Assembly (NCBI GenBank): GCA_965231765.1 | Contig: OZ246887.1 | Location: forward strand, 4,960,001-5,024,000 | Source of the DNA: JAAXHF01 sp963665955 | Lineage (GTDB): Bacteria; Desulfobacterota; Binatia; Bin18 | DNA: 64,000 nucleotides | Reading direction: 5' to 3' | In this document: positions 25,099 through 33,724 of the stretch, piece by piece | Layout: every line of letters starts with the position of its first letter | Numbering within the stretch: position 1 is the stretch's first letter | The notes under the pieces: model-generated | What the model saw: only the letters and a program-made list of their open reading frames with translations | Databases searched by the model: none | Told to the model about the DNA's origin: nothing | Translations under genes and position numbers: made by a program

Positions 25099-28000
25099 TC
25101 ACCTGGCAGTCTCCTGCTCGTACGCAAGCCCAAATACCGTATCGGTCAACCAGCGCTTGAAACCCTGGTTATCCATGAACTGTTTGAACAGCTCGGTGTC
25201 GTCCTTCATCACCGAGGTCATCACACGCAACAGCGCCTTGTCGTGCTCAATGCGGGCATTCTCTGTGTCCGAGTTCTGCTGGGCGTTCTTGAAGGCCGTG
25301 TCCTCAGCCACCCTGGAAGGAATGGTCTCGGTAATGAGCTGCCGCACACGGTCGGCGTCGTCCCAGTCGATGTCGCCGAAGAGATCGTTGAAGTCACTGA
25401 GGATGTTCGACAGACGCTCCAGCTTAGGTTCGGGCAGCTGCCCGCCGCCGCTGGTCGGCACCGGCTCGATCTCGGCGTCCTCGTCGGGCAGGCTGACCTG
25501 CTGCATGGCCTGCTTCTCGGCCCGATAGCTGTCCATGTCGATGGCGTCGAGGATGCCTTTGGACAGGTCCTCCTCCTGGGGCGATGGCAGCTTTGAGACC
25601 AGGAAATTCAGGAAGATCGAGCGCTTCTCCCAGGCGGCGTTGGTGTAGGGCAGGACAGCCGACAGAAAGCCATAGGTCCGTACAAAGCCCTTGGCCTTGC
25701 CCTTGAAGTCCACCTGTCCGTCTTCGTCCAGGTCGTTCAGATAGATGGCCACGCAGGCGTCGAGGATAGGGTCGAGCTGGTCGCGGTCGGCTCCGCCCAG
25801 GTAGCGCTCCACAAACTTGTCGATCTGTTCCAGAGCATAGACCTGAGCGCCATCAAGGTCAGCCTGCAAGTCATGCAGCTTGTTGGGGTCGGTCTCATCG
25901 GCCAGAATCGTCGCCCGATAGAAGTCGGCAAAGGACTCGCGGATGGTGGCGGTATCGTTCAGAAAATCCAGCACAAAGACATCGTGCTTCTTGGGATGCG
26001 CCCGATTGAGGCGCGACAGGGTTTGCACCGCCTTGATGCCCGACAGTGTCTTGTCCACATACATCGTGTGCAGCAGGGGTTCGTCATAGCCGGTCTGGAA
26101 CTTGTCCGCACAGACCAGGAAACGGTAGGGGTCCTCCTGAATCTTATCGGCGATTTTGCCGGACGGAAAATTGTTGAGCGACGCCTCGCTGACCTTTGCT
26201 CCGTTGAACTCAGGCTCACCGGAGAACGCCACAATAGCCTGGTAGGGGCTCTTGCGTTCTTTCAGATACTCGCGGATGGCGTGAAAGTACTGGATCGCGC
26301 GCTCAATACCGTTGGTGACAACCATCGCCCGCGCTGCGCCGCCGATCTTGTTCTGGGCCAGCACCTGCTCGTGGAAGTGATCGACCATGATTTCGGCCTT
26401 GAGACGGATGGCGTGGTCGTGGCTCTCGACAAAGCGCCGCAGCTTTTTCTGGGCTTTCTTCGTATCGAACTGCGGGTCGTCCGCCACCGTCTTGGCCAGC
26501 TTGTAGTAGCTGGCCACTGGTGTGTAATGGGCCAGCACGTCCAGGATAAAGCCCTCCTGAATGGCCTGCTTCATGGTGTAGGTGTGAAAGGCGTCATGCT
26601 TGACCGTACCGTCCCCCTGGGGGTCGGGGTTGCCAAAGAGTTCCAGGGTCTTGTTCTTGGGCGTGGCGGTAAAGGCGAAGTAGCTGGCGTTGGGGAGCAG
26701 CTTGCGCGACTCCATCAAGCGGTTGATCTGATCCTCGTAGGTCTCTTCCTCGCCCTCCTCACCGGCCTGGGACAGCGCCTGCGCCATGGCCGCGCTGGTC
26801 CGGCCGCCCTGGCTTGAGTGGGCCTCGTCAATGATGATGGCGAAGCGCCGCCCGCGCTGCTCGTTGCCGATCTCGTCGAGGATGAAGGGGAACTTCTGGA
26901 CGGTCGAGATGATGATTTTCTTGCCGGACTCGATGAACCGGCGCAGGTCGCCCGAACGCTCGGCGTGGCCCACCGTCGCCCCGACCTGGGCGTACTGCCG
27001 GATGGTGTCGCCGATCTGCTTGTCGAGAATACGCCGGTCGGTGACCACGATGATCGAATCGAAGACTGGGGCGTCGTCCTTTGCCAACCCGGTCAGCTGG
27101 TGGGCCAGCCAGGCAATGGAATTGCTCTTGCCGCTGCCGGCCGAGTGCTGGACTAAATAGCGCTGGCCCACCCCGCGCGTCACAACGTCGGCCAACAGCC
27201 GGCACACCACGTCGAGCTGGTGGTAGCGCGGCCAGACCTGGGTCTTTTTCTTTCGGCCCGTCTTGTCGTCTTTCGATTCCACCACCTGGGCGTAGTTCTC
27301 CAGGATGTTGGTCAGGCTCTCACGGCTCAGCACCTCGCGCCACAGATAGTCGGTCTTGAGCCCGTTCGGGTTGGGCGGGTTGCCCGCGCCGTGGTTCCAG
27401 CCCCGGTTGAAGGGCAGGAACCACGAGGACTTGCCCTGGAGGTGGGTGCAGAAGCGCACCTCGCTCTCGTCCACCGCGAAGTGGGCTACGCAGCGGCCGA
27501 GTTCAAACAGCTTCTCGCGCGGGTTGCGATCCTTTTTGTACTGCCAGACCGCGTCGTCCACCGTCTGTTTGGTCAGACTGTTCTTGAGTTCAAAGCTGAA
27601 GACCGGCAGACCGTTGATGAACAGCCCGATGTCCAGCGCCCGCTGGGTTTCGTCGCGGCTGTAGCGCAGCTGGCGGGTGACGCTGAAGCGGTTGTGCGCG
27701 AAGCGTGCCGTAGCCTTCTGGTTGCCGACTGAAGGCGTGCCGTAGAACAGGGCCAGGTCATGCGCCCCGTGCTTGATGCCGTGACGCAGCACGTCGATAG
27801 TGCCACGCTTGGAGATCTCGCCCTGCAGCCGGACCAGGAATTTGCGCCGCGTTGGGCCGTCTTCGGACAGTCTCAGCGATTCGGCGGCTTCGAGCTGGGT
27901 CGCACGCAGAAAGGCCGAGAGTTGGACCAGATCGACGCAGTACTCGCGGTCGTAGTCGTGGAAGTTGCCGCCGCTCCAGCCTACCCCGCCGTAGTCGGCG

Positions 28001-28104
28001 GGCGGTTCGGCCACGGTGCCTGCCGTGGGCGGCTCGCAGGGATGGCCGGCGAGTGCGGTGCAGATGAGGCGTTCGAGGCCGCGTTCTGAGGTGTCCGTCG
28101 TCAT
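25099..28104 (-). CDS. hsdR: Type I restriction endonuclease, motor/nuclease subunit
   Basis: 1001 residues, full length. Domains in order: PD-(D/E)xK nuclease at ~140-200 with Asp158 (ALDIG) and Glu172-x-Lys174 (FELKN); SF2 translocase with Walker A SAGSGKS (321-327), the DEAH box (IIDEAHSSQGG), motif III TATPKNK, and the motor motif ADKFQTGYDEPLL; then a helical C-terminal part that docks to HsdM. It cleaves DNA after ATP-driven translocation once the HsdM2S complex meets an unmethylated site. The ATG overlaps the PIN toxin stop (ATGA). No intact hsdS is in the window, so activity depends on an S subunit elsewhere. Confidence 0.95.
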   Translation of the reverse strand: MTTDTSERGLERLICTALAGHPCEPPTAGTVAEPPADYGGVGWSGGNFHDYDREYCVDLVQLSAFLRATQLEAAESLRLSEDGPTRRKFLVRLQGEISKRGTIDVLRHGIKHGAHDLALFYGTPSVGNQKATARFAHNRFSVTRQLRYSRDETQRALDIGLFINGLPVFSFELKNSLTKQTVDDAVWQYKKDRNPREKLFELGRCVAHFAVDESEVRFCTHLQGKSSWFLPFNRGWNHGAGNPPNPNGLKTDYLWREVLSRESLTNILENYAQVVESKDDKTGRKKKTQVWPRYHQLDVVCRLLADVVTRGVGQRYLVQHSAGSGKSNSIAWLAHQLTGLAKDDAPVFDSIIVVTDRRILDKQIGDTIRQYAQVGATVGHAERSGDLRRFIESGKKIIISTVQKFPFILDEIGNEQRGRRFAIIIDEAHSSQGGRTSAAMAQALSQAGEEGEEETYEDQINRLMESRKLLPNASYFAFTATPKNKTLELFGNPDPQGDGTVKHDAFHTYTMKQAIQEGFILDVLAHYTPVASYYKLAKTVADDPQFDTKKAQKKLRRFVESHDHAIRLKAEIMVDHFHEQVLAQNKIGGAARAMVVTNGIERAIQYFHAIREYLKERKSPYQAIVAFSGEPEFNGAKVSEASLNNFPSGKIADKIQEDPYRFLVCADKFQTGYDEPLLHTMYVDKTLSGIKAVQTLSRLNRAHPKKHDVFVLDFLNDTATIRESFADFYRATILADETDPNKLHDLQADLDGAQVYALEQIDKFVERYLGGADRDQLDPILDACVAIYLNDLDEDGQVDFKGKAKGFVRTYGFLSAVLPYTNAAWEKRSIFLNFLVSKLPSPQEEDLSKGILDAIDMDSYRAEKQAMQQVSLPDEDAEIEPVPTSGGGQLPEPKLERLSNILSDFNDLFGDIDWDDADRVRQLITETIPSRVAEDTAFKNAQQNSDTENARIEHDKALLRVMTSVMKDDTELFKQFMDNQGFKRWLTDTVFGLAYEQETAR

Positions 28105-28526
28105 TGCGGGTCCGCCTGGTCCGTGAACGGGTTTATGACCCGGAGGCCATCGTAGTCCTGCTCCTCGCTGAGATCCTCAGAATAGACCGCGTCGCAGCCC
28201 AGGGCGCGTGCTGCCGCGAGAATTGCACCATCCCAATAAGACAGCCCAAAACGTTGGCTGATCGACACCCCGGCGCGAAACACCTCAAGGGTGATGTCCT
28301 GGACCGGAAACCTCAGAAGGGTCCCCAGGAAAGCCAGGGCATCGGCGTGGCTCAGCCGCCCGGGGCGGGTGGGGCGCGTCGCCTGATGGTAAAACTCTTG
28401 GAGCACCTGAACCGACACCGCCAAGTCGGGCCCTCGCAACAACGCGAGCGCCTGGCGTCGCTTGCCGGCGTCCTCCGGCAGCGGGCTGACCCCGTAGAGC
28501 AGGACGTTGGTATCAACAAACCGCAT
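28101..28526 (-). CDS. PIN-domain toxin (VapC-type ribonuclease)
   Basis: 141 residues. PIN signature: MRFVDTNVLLYG (first Asp), SVQVLQEFYHQ (Glu), GLSYWDGAILAAA (Asp) and AVYSEDLSEEQDYDGL (last acidic residues), giving the Mg-binding active site. Its start lies 5 bases after the RHH antitoxin stop, and its own stop overlaps hsdR's start, so the toxin-antitoxin pair and hsdR read as one operon. The pair may act in plasmid-like maintenance of the island. Confidence 0.9.
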   Translation of the reverse strand: MRFVDTNVLLYGVSPLPEDAGKRRQALALLRGPDLAVSVQVLQEFYHQATRPTRPGRLSHADALAFLGTLLRFPVQDITLEVFRAGVSISQRFGLSYWDGAILAAARALGCDAVYSEDLSEEQDYDGLRVINPFTDQADPQ

Positions 28527-28531
28527 CGTGG

Positions 28532-28843
28532 CTAGGGGGACGCGCGGCGTTTGCGTTCCCGCTCGGCCTCGACCCGAGCGGCATCGCGGTCGTACACTTC
28601 CTCTCGGGACAGGTTGTCGGCCATGCGCAACCCCACACCCCGCGCCGCGAAGTCGGCCAGCACCTCATCCAACTGTGTGCGCCGCAACTCCGCTCCCGCC
28701 TGCTCCACCGCCGTTCCGCGGCCGCCAGCCAAGCTCCTCAGGTAGTCCCGCACCAGCGCCGACACCGAGGTGTCCAACTCCGCCGCCCGAATACGGGCCA
28801 GCCGATGGGTTTCTTCGTCAACGGACACCGTAATGTTTTTCAT
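28532..28843 (-). CDS. Ribbon-helix-helix antitoxin of the PIN toxin
   Basis: 103 residues from the ATG at 28843, preceded by GTGAGG; the open frame continues upstream through a relic of hsdR. The N-terminus MKNITVSVDEETHRLARIRA is an RHH strand and first helix, with DTSVSALVRDYLRSL as the second helix. The C-terminal half (DFAARGVGLRMADNLSREEV) carries the toxin-binding part and ends in a basic tail. It should neutralise the PIN toxin and repress the operon. Confidence 0.85.
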   Translation of the reverse strand: MKNITVSVDEETHRLARIRAAELDTSVSALVRDYLRSLAGGRGTAVEQAGAELRRTQLDEVLADFAARGVGLRMADNLSREEVYDRDAARVEAERERKRRASP

Positions 28844-28927
28844 GGACACAGCCTCACAATTTCTGTGAGACACAGCATAGGTTCTGATTGACGGATGGGC
28901 AACACCTCCGTCACCGCAAGGGACCGG

Positions 28928-28975
28928 TTCGGTAGCGCGCAAGAAGATCGAGAGATGGACCAAATCAACGCAGTC
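28928..28975 (-). pseudogene. Relic of a second hsdR 5' region
   Basis: Codons here spell DCVDLVHLSIFLRATE, matching HsdR residues 55-70 (YCVDLVQLSAFLRATQ; DNA 27895-27942) with ~79% base identity by eye and in the same orientation. Differences fall mostly at silent positions, so this is a diverged homologue and not a recent copy. It lies immediately upstream of the antitoxin gene, and its frame runs into that gene. Confidence 0.65.
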
Positions 28976-28981
28976 CATCAA

Positions 28982-29192
28982 TTAAAATTTTGTCATGAAA
29001 TCAAATACTTATGAGATTTTTAACCTTTCGTGCATTTGTCATCAACTAAACCGAATCGCCCTACAAGGCTATTGCCTGATTCTGCCTGTTTTCATCAATT
29101 ACCCATCAATTAAAAAACATCTTTGTATTCAAAGACTTACGCACCGTCAGGTATATTTTTCTGGTTAGCTGTCAATTATCCACGCACCACAG
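28982..29192. other. AT-rich intergenic stretch with short repeats
   Basis: Markedly AT-rich compared with hsdR and hsdM. CATCAATTA occurs three times (near 28976, 29093 and 29103), two of them followed by AAAA. No gene seen. It probably holds the promoter for antitoxin-toxin-hsdR transcription. Confidence 0.5.
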
Positions 29193-29765
29193 TCACGCCC
29201 AAAAAGGAACGTATTTCATCATTCTCCTACTGGCATGTTCGTCAAACGGCTTGATCATACCCCCATCCACTGCCTCTCGAATGTAGCGCGATACGACTGC
29301 CCTATTTTTCTCCTTGATGCCGAACCGTTCCCTCAGAGATGCGTTGGTCAAAAAGTCTCGCGTCACGTGTTTCAGGCAAGCGTGTAGGTAACAGGCTATA
29401 CGTTTGCTGGCAAGGAAGCAGAGGTAAGCAGAGGTGATGATCCCTCGATATCTGCTAAGACCGAATCTCAGGCTATTCTGGTCATTCTGTAGGTCAGTCG
29501 GACGAATCACGATATTTAATGGGTCAACGATCTGGTAGGTCTCAAAGGAAGAAGGAACGAGACCATGAAGTTTTTCTGGTGGTTTAACCACGATCTGGCC
29601 ATAGCTCAACGATAGAACAGTCTTCTCTTGAAGGGCGAGGTTTGCCTGCTTCTTCTCACGGAAACAAGCCTGGCCTGGGAGGATGTCCCACTGCGCCGGC
29701 ACCTCTCCTAGCCACGGCACACCGGAGTCCTTATAGGCAGAATAGGGTTTGAGGCCGGCGATCAT
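29193..29765 (-). pseudogene. Chimera: HsdS N-terminus fused in frame to the C-terminus of an AAA_4-type regulator
   Basis: 190 codons. Residues 1-~119 are the start and first target-recognition half of a type I specificity subunit (YKDSGVPWLGEVPAQWDI, VLSLSYGQIVVKPPEKLHGL, FETYQIVDPLNIVIRPTDLQ, RGIITSAYLCFLAS). From ~121 the sequence switches to the C-terminal winged helix of AAA_4/AlbA-type ATP-binding proteins (ACYLHACLKHV, TNASLRERFGIKEKN, VSRYIREAVDGGMIKP, KYVPFWA). The second HsdS domain and its helices are lost, so it cannot be a normal S subunit. Half-size HsdS proteins can dimerise, but they keep the conserved helices, which are absent here. The start overlaps the fic stop (ATGA). 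Confidence 0.8.
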
Positions 29766-30937
29766 GTATCAGCCTCCGCCTCAATTCCTTCGTTGAGGAT
29801 GGAAAGGTACCGGTCGTAGACGAACAATCGACCGCGACGCTTTCCCGTGATCTCCCGTGCAATCCCGTGGGTGACGAGCAGTTCCATTGCCGAGGAGGCT
29901 GCCTGAAAGGACAGATTGGTACTGCGGCGCGCTGCGGGCAGCGATAAAATCGGCTGCGACTTGAGTGCGTCATGCACCCGCAGTCCCGACCCGGCCCTTC
30001 GGCCCCCGGCCTCTTCAATCCGGTTTCGGTCGTTCTGAAACATCCGAGATAGGCGTTGGGCGGTCGAGACCGCGCCCTCGGCTGTCAGCTTCACTCCTTC
30101 GAGGAAAAAGATGAGCCACGCTTCCCAATCGCCGGTGCGACGCACCTGATTCAGCAGGTCGTAGTAGGTATCCCTGTGTTGCTTGAAGTACAGACTCAGA
30201 TACAGGAGCGGCTGGTGCAGCACGCCGGCGTGGCACAGTAACAGCGTTATGAGCAATCGCCCCACGCGCCCGTTGCCGTCCAGGAAGGGGTGAATGGTCT
30301 CGAACTGCACGTGCGCAAGCCCCGCCCGGAGCACTACAGGCAGCCCGTCCTCCTCGGCGTGGAGAAAATGCTCAAACGCCGTCATACAGTCGGGTACGGC
30401 CGTGCGTGGCGGCGGCACAAAAGTGGCATTGCCCGGCCGGGTTCCGCCGATCCAGTTCTGCGAGCGGCGAAATTCACCGGGGTCCTTGTCGCTTCCTCGC
30501 CCGTGCAACAACAGTACCCTGTGAATCTCGCGGATCAGACGATTGGACAGCGGGAAGTCTTCCCTCAGACGACGCAGGCCATGCTCAAGCGCGGCCACGT
30601 AGTTCGAGACTTCGACCACATCATCGAGCGGAGCCCCGGGCACTTCGTCCAGTTCAAAGAGCAAGAGGTCAGACAACGACGACTGCGTGCCCTCGATCTG
30701 AGAGGAAAGCACCGCTTCTTTGCGCACGTAGGCGTACAGAAAAAGCGTCTCGTCCGGCAGGAGCGTTGCGACGCCGTCGAGGCGACCCAGAGCAAGCACC
30801 GCCGATTCCAGCGCCTGTTGCAGCGAGCCGTCCAGAACCAGGACAGGTTTCGGCGGCAGCGGTGCCGGCACAAAGGCGCGAACACGCTCACCGCCGATGC
30901 TCGTCACTTCATAGCTGCCGATTTCTCCGCGCCGCAT
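29762..30937 (-). CDS. Fic-domain AMP-transferase (class II, with inhibitory motif)
   Basis: 391 residues. The Fic core motif is intact: HPFLDGNGRVGR at 216-227, with the catalytic His216 and anion-binding GNGR. Upstream at 78-83 is SSQIEG, fitting the (S/T)xxxE(G/N) inhibitory helix, so self-inhibition by Glu82 is expected. The C-terminal third has a winged-helix (SLPAARRSTNLSFQAASSAMELL). Fic enzymes attach AMP (or other nucleotidyl groups) to Thr/Tyr/Ser of proteins. It lies between hsdM and the hsdS remnant, a position where Fic or DinG-like accessory genes are often found in type I loci. Confidence 0.92.
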   Translation of the reverse strand: MRRGEIGSYEVTSIGGERVRAFVPAPLPPKPVLVLDGSLQQALESAVLALGRLDGVATLLPDETLFLYAYVRKEAVLSSQIEGTQSSLSDLLLFELDEVPGAPLDDVVEVSNYVAALEHGLRRLREDFPLSNRLIREIHRVLLLHGRGSDKDPGEFRRSQNWIGGTRPGNATFVPPPRTAVPDCMTAFEHFLHAEEDGLPVVLRAGLAHVQFETIHPFLDGNGRVGRLLITLLLCHAGVLHQPLLYLSLYFKQHRDTYYDLLNQVRRTGDWEAWLIFFLEGVKLTAEGAVSTAQRLSRMFQNDRNRIEEAGGRRAGSGLRVHDALKSQPILSLPAARRSTNLSFQAASSAMELLVTHGIAREITGKRRGRLFVYDRYLSILNEGIEAEADT

Positions 30938-30979
30938 ATCGGGTAGTCCTTATTCACAGTTTCTCAATAACAAAATTTA

Positions 30980-31107
30980 CTATTTAACTTTTAGGTCTAA
31001 ATTACAATGACACGAAGTGGCGACCTCGTTTCCTCGAAGGTCGCCAGGCAGCTTCATACCGCGATGGCCTCCTCCCTCACCTCGAAGATGATCTCGGTCG
31101 GTCTCAT
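30980..31107 (-). pseudogene. Relic of a hicB-hicA-type toxin-antitoxin pair
   Basis: After a strong GGAGGAAG site, the ATG at 31107 starts a 17-codon frame, MRPTEIIFEVREEAIAV. Its first part matches the start, and its last part the end, of ~70-residue HicB-like proteins, as if the middle were deleted. Its TGA overlaps an ATG (31057) that starts a 25-codon frame, MKLPGDLRGNEVA..., matching the start of HicA toxins (MKLPRDLSG-like), which is then truncated. The gene order and ATGA overlap of the original pair survive. Confidence 0.6.
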
Positions 31108-31245
31108 CTGTTCTTCCTCCGTTGTGTCTTGGTCGGCCCCCTATCCTACGATAGTTACGCGTCGCCTTGCGGCTGGGGATGATCGTCTTCAGGAACTGTC
31201 AATGTGTGCACTTTGTCAACCTACAGCTCGGTGCTGGCGGGACGG

Positions 31246-33219
31246 CTACGCTCGGATGATCTCGCCGAGCAGCCCCTCGGTCTCCTGTTCCAGCGCCAGG
31301 ATGTCGGCCCGGATCTCGACCAGCGTACGCAGGGGCTGCGGCGTGTAGAAGTAGCGGGTGAAGCTGATCTCGTAGCCGATCTTCACGCTGTCGGGCTGGT
31401 ACCAGGCGTCGGCGGCGTAGGGCAGAACCTCGCGCCGCAGGAAGGCTTCGATGCCGCCCGCCTCTTGCAGCGGGATCTGCTCGGTATCGCGTAGGTCAGT
31501 GTCCGGCTCGTACTCCACCACAGTGGACCGGCCGTTGATGCTGGCCGCGGACAGGCCGCGCAGCGGATCGGCTTCGGTGCCTCGCTTGTGGATCTTTCTG
31601 ATGACAGGTGGAGCGCTTTCGCTCCGCTCGCCGTTCTCTTTGAGCTTCTTGAGTTCGGCGGCCTTGTAGACGCGGGCGGGGTCGGCGCCCTGGATGCGCA
31701 GTGGCCGCTCGACCGTGACCTTCCAGTAGCCGAAGGCGGCGTTGTCGAAAATCTTGCTCTGCTCGGTCTCCTTGAAGTTAAGGAAGGTGTCGCAGATGCG
31801 GACGATGTCGTCCTCGACCAGCTCGCAGTTCTTCTTGCCCAGGTTCTTGCGCAGGGGCTTATACCACTGCGTGGCGTCGATCAACTGGACCTTGCCCCGG
31901 CGATGCGCGGGTTTGCGGTTGCTGAGTACCCAGATGTAGGTGGCGATACCCGTGTTGTAGAACAGGTTGAGCGGCAGGGCGACGATGGCTTCCAGCCAGT
32001 CGTTCTCGATGATCCAGCGGCGGATGTTGCTCTCGCCCTGGCCAGCGTCGCCGGTGAACAGGGAGCTGCCATTGTGTACCTCAGCGATGCGGCTGCCGAG
32101 CGGGGTGTGCTGCTTCATCTTGGACAGCTTGTTGGCCAGGAACAGCATCTGGCCGTCGCTGGAGCGGGTGACCAGCGAATACTCGGGATCGCCCGCATGC
32201 TTGATCACAAAGCGTGGATCGCGCATGGCGTTCTTGCCGCCCATGCGTTCCAGGTCGGTTTTCCAGCTCTTGCCGTAGGGCGGGTTGGAGAGCATGAAGT
32301 CGAACTCGCGGGACGGGAAAGCGTCGTTGGCCAGGGTCGAGTGCGCCGGGCCGCCCACGATGTTGTCAGCGGCTTCGCCCTCGCCCTTGAGCAGCAGGTC
32401 GGCCGTGCAGATGGCATAGGTTTCGTTGTTGATCTCCTGGCCGTAGAGGTGGGTGGACACATCCTTGCCGTGCTCGGCGGCCAGCTGGCGCAGGGTGTCC
32501 TCGGCCACGGTCAGCATGCCGCCGGTTCCACAAGCGCCGTCGTAGAGCAGATAGGTGCCGGACTTGATCGCGTTGGCGATGGGCAGGAAGACGAGCTTGG
32601 CCATCAGCCTGACGGCGTCGCGCGGGGTCCAGTGTTCGCCGGCCTCCTCGTTGTTCTCTTCGTTGAAGCGGCGCACCAGTTCCTCGAAGATTGAGCCCAT
32701 GCCGTGGTTGTCGAGGCCGGGGTGTTTGACCGAGCCGTCGGCGTTCTTGGCCGGGGCCGGGCTCAGGTTGATATCGGGCGAGGTGAGCTTCTCGATCAGC
32801 GTGCCTAGGGCGTCGGCTTTGGACAGGCGCGGAATCTGGTTGCGAAACTCGAAATTGTCGAGGATGTCCTGCACGTTGGGCGAGAAGCCGTCGAGGTAGG
32901 CCTCGAAGTCGGCCGTTAGTTGCTGGCGACTGGCGCGGGCTCTGAGGTCGCGCAGGGTGAATTGCGAGGTGTTGTAGAACGCCTGTCCCGCGGCCTGGCG
33001 CAGGGCCGAATCCTGCTCGACTATACCGGCGGCGTCAAGGCTGGCCCTCATGTCAAGAACGGCCCGCTTGCTGTCTTCCAGGACCGCATCCAGCCGACGC
33101 AACACGGTCATGGGTAGGATCACGTCGCGGTACTTGCCGCGCACGTACAGGTCGCGTAGCACGTCGTCGGCAATACCCCAGATGTAGTTGGCAATCCAAC
33201 TCAGGTCAGTGTTGCTCAT
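31246..33219 (-). CDS. hsdM: Type I restriction-modification DNA methyltransferase subunit
   Basis: 657 residues with GGGGAGGAAAG before the ATG. N-terminal helical domain (residues 1-~165), then the AdoMet-binding N6-adenine methyltransferase: HWTPRDAVRLMA, motif I DGACGTGG (227-234) and motif IV NPPY (312-315, in SNPPYGKSW). The C-terminus carries an extra ~100-residue segment ending in a coiled-coil-like stretch (RTLVEIRADILALEQETEGLLGE) that resembles the tail of HsdM proteins which contact HsdS. It methylates the host's sites only together with an S subunit. Confidence 0.95.
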   Translation of the reverse strand: MSNTDLSWIANYIWGIADDVLRDLYVRGKYRDVILPMTVLRRLDAVLEDSKRAVLDMRASLDAAGIVEQDSALRQAAGQAFYNTSQFTLRDLRARASRQQLTADFEAYLDGFSPNVQDILDNFEFRNQIPRLSKADALGTLIEKLTSPDINLSPAPAKNADGSVKHPGLDNHGMGSIFEELVRRFNEENNEEAGEHWTPRDAVRLMAKLVFLPIANAIKSGTYLLYDGACGTGGMLTVAEDTLRQLAAEHGKDVSTHLYGQEINNETYAICTADLLLKGEGEAADNIVGGPAHSTLANDAFPSREFDFMLSNPPYGKSWKTDLERMGGKNAMRDPRFVIKHAGDPEYSLVTRSSDGQMLFLANKLSKMKQHTPLGSRIAEVHNGSSLFTGDAGQGESNIRRWIIENDWLEAIVALPLNLFYNTGIATYIWVLSNRKPAHRRGKVQLIDATQWYKPLRKNLGKKNCELVEDDIVRICDTFLNFKETEQSKIFDNAAFGYWKVTVERPLRIQGADPARVYKAAELKKLKENGERSESAPPVIRKIHKRGTEADPLRGLSAASINGRSTVVEYEPDTDLRDTEQIPLQEAGGIEAFLRREVLPYAADAWYQPDSVKIGYEISFTRYFYTPQPLRTLVEIRADILALEQETEGLLGEIIRA

Positions 33220-33284
33220 CTTTCCTCCCCTCTTTTCCTCCTCGCTATTCAGCCGCCTAGGCTACCGTCCTTCCCACGTCCAGT

Positions 33285-33573
33285 CTACTTCAAGCGCTCA
33301 CCCCGTCGCCAAGCCCAGGGCTGGACAAATTCACCCGCCCACAGACTATTCCCCTGCATCCGGGCTAGCATTTCCTCGGGGATGTAGCGCAGCGAATAGC
33401 GTCGATAGGCCAGGCCCTGGCCCTGGCGAACAAGCCAGCTATTCAGGTTTGTCCTATCTTCCGCCTGACAGACACCTAACGCCCGCGGGACGGCCGCCGA
33501 GAATTTCTGACGCGAACGCCTGACTTGAGAGCAGGAGGGCCAGCAGGGCTATGAGAGCAGCCATGCGGGGCAT
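33285..33573 (-). pseudogene. Thermonuclease-like (SNase) secreted protein, internally deleted
   Basis: Minus-strand ATGs at 33573/33564 give a signal peptide (MAALIALLALLLSSQAFAS) followed by EILGGRPAGVR, then a stop. In the next frame the sequence resumes as LNSWLVRQGQGLAYRRYS, then WAGEFVQPWAWRRG and a TAG at 33285. This is the C-terminal end of Staphylococcus-nuclease-like secreted proteins (LVRQGxALAYRRYS...GxWAGEFVxPWxWR). The catalytic middle is gone and the frames no longer join. It lies at the right edge of the island. Confidence 0.65.
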
Positions 33574-33634
33574 GATAGCAGCCGTCTGGCCTTTTATGGT
33601 CGGGTCGGTTCCTTGACTGTAACTACAAATACAT

Positions 33635-33724
33635 ATGAACAAAGGCGGGGTCGGGAAAACCACCCTCGCCATCCACCTGGCTGCTGCCTTTGCTCAGCAG
33701 GACGCGCCCGTGCTGCTGAGCGAC
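33635..33724 (+). pseudogene. ParA-type ATPase fragment (Walker A only)
   Basis: The plus-strand frame from 33635 begins MNKGGVGKTTLAIHLAAAFA and continues to VLLSDA, the deviant Walker A box and following strand of ParA/MinD ATPases. After ~30 codons homology ends abruptly (ARPRPRSYSTC). Not functional. It may come from a lost plasmid or integrative element, in line with the integrase relic on the other side of the island. Confidence 0.6.

Noticed and set aside
26818..27156. Long open frames on the plus strand inside hsdR and hsdM (for example 25873-26817 and 31588-32694)
   Set aside because: They are mirror frames of GC-rich codons in well-supported minus-strand genes, lacking starts, domains or ribosome sites.
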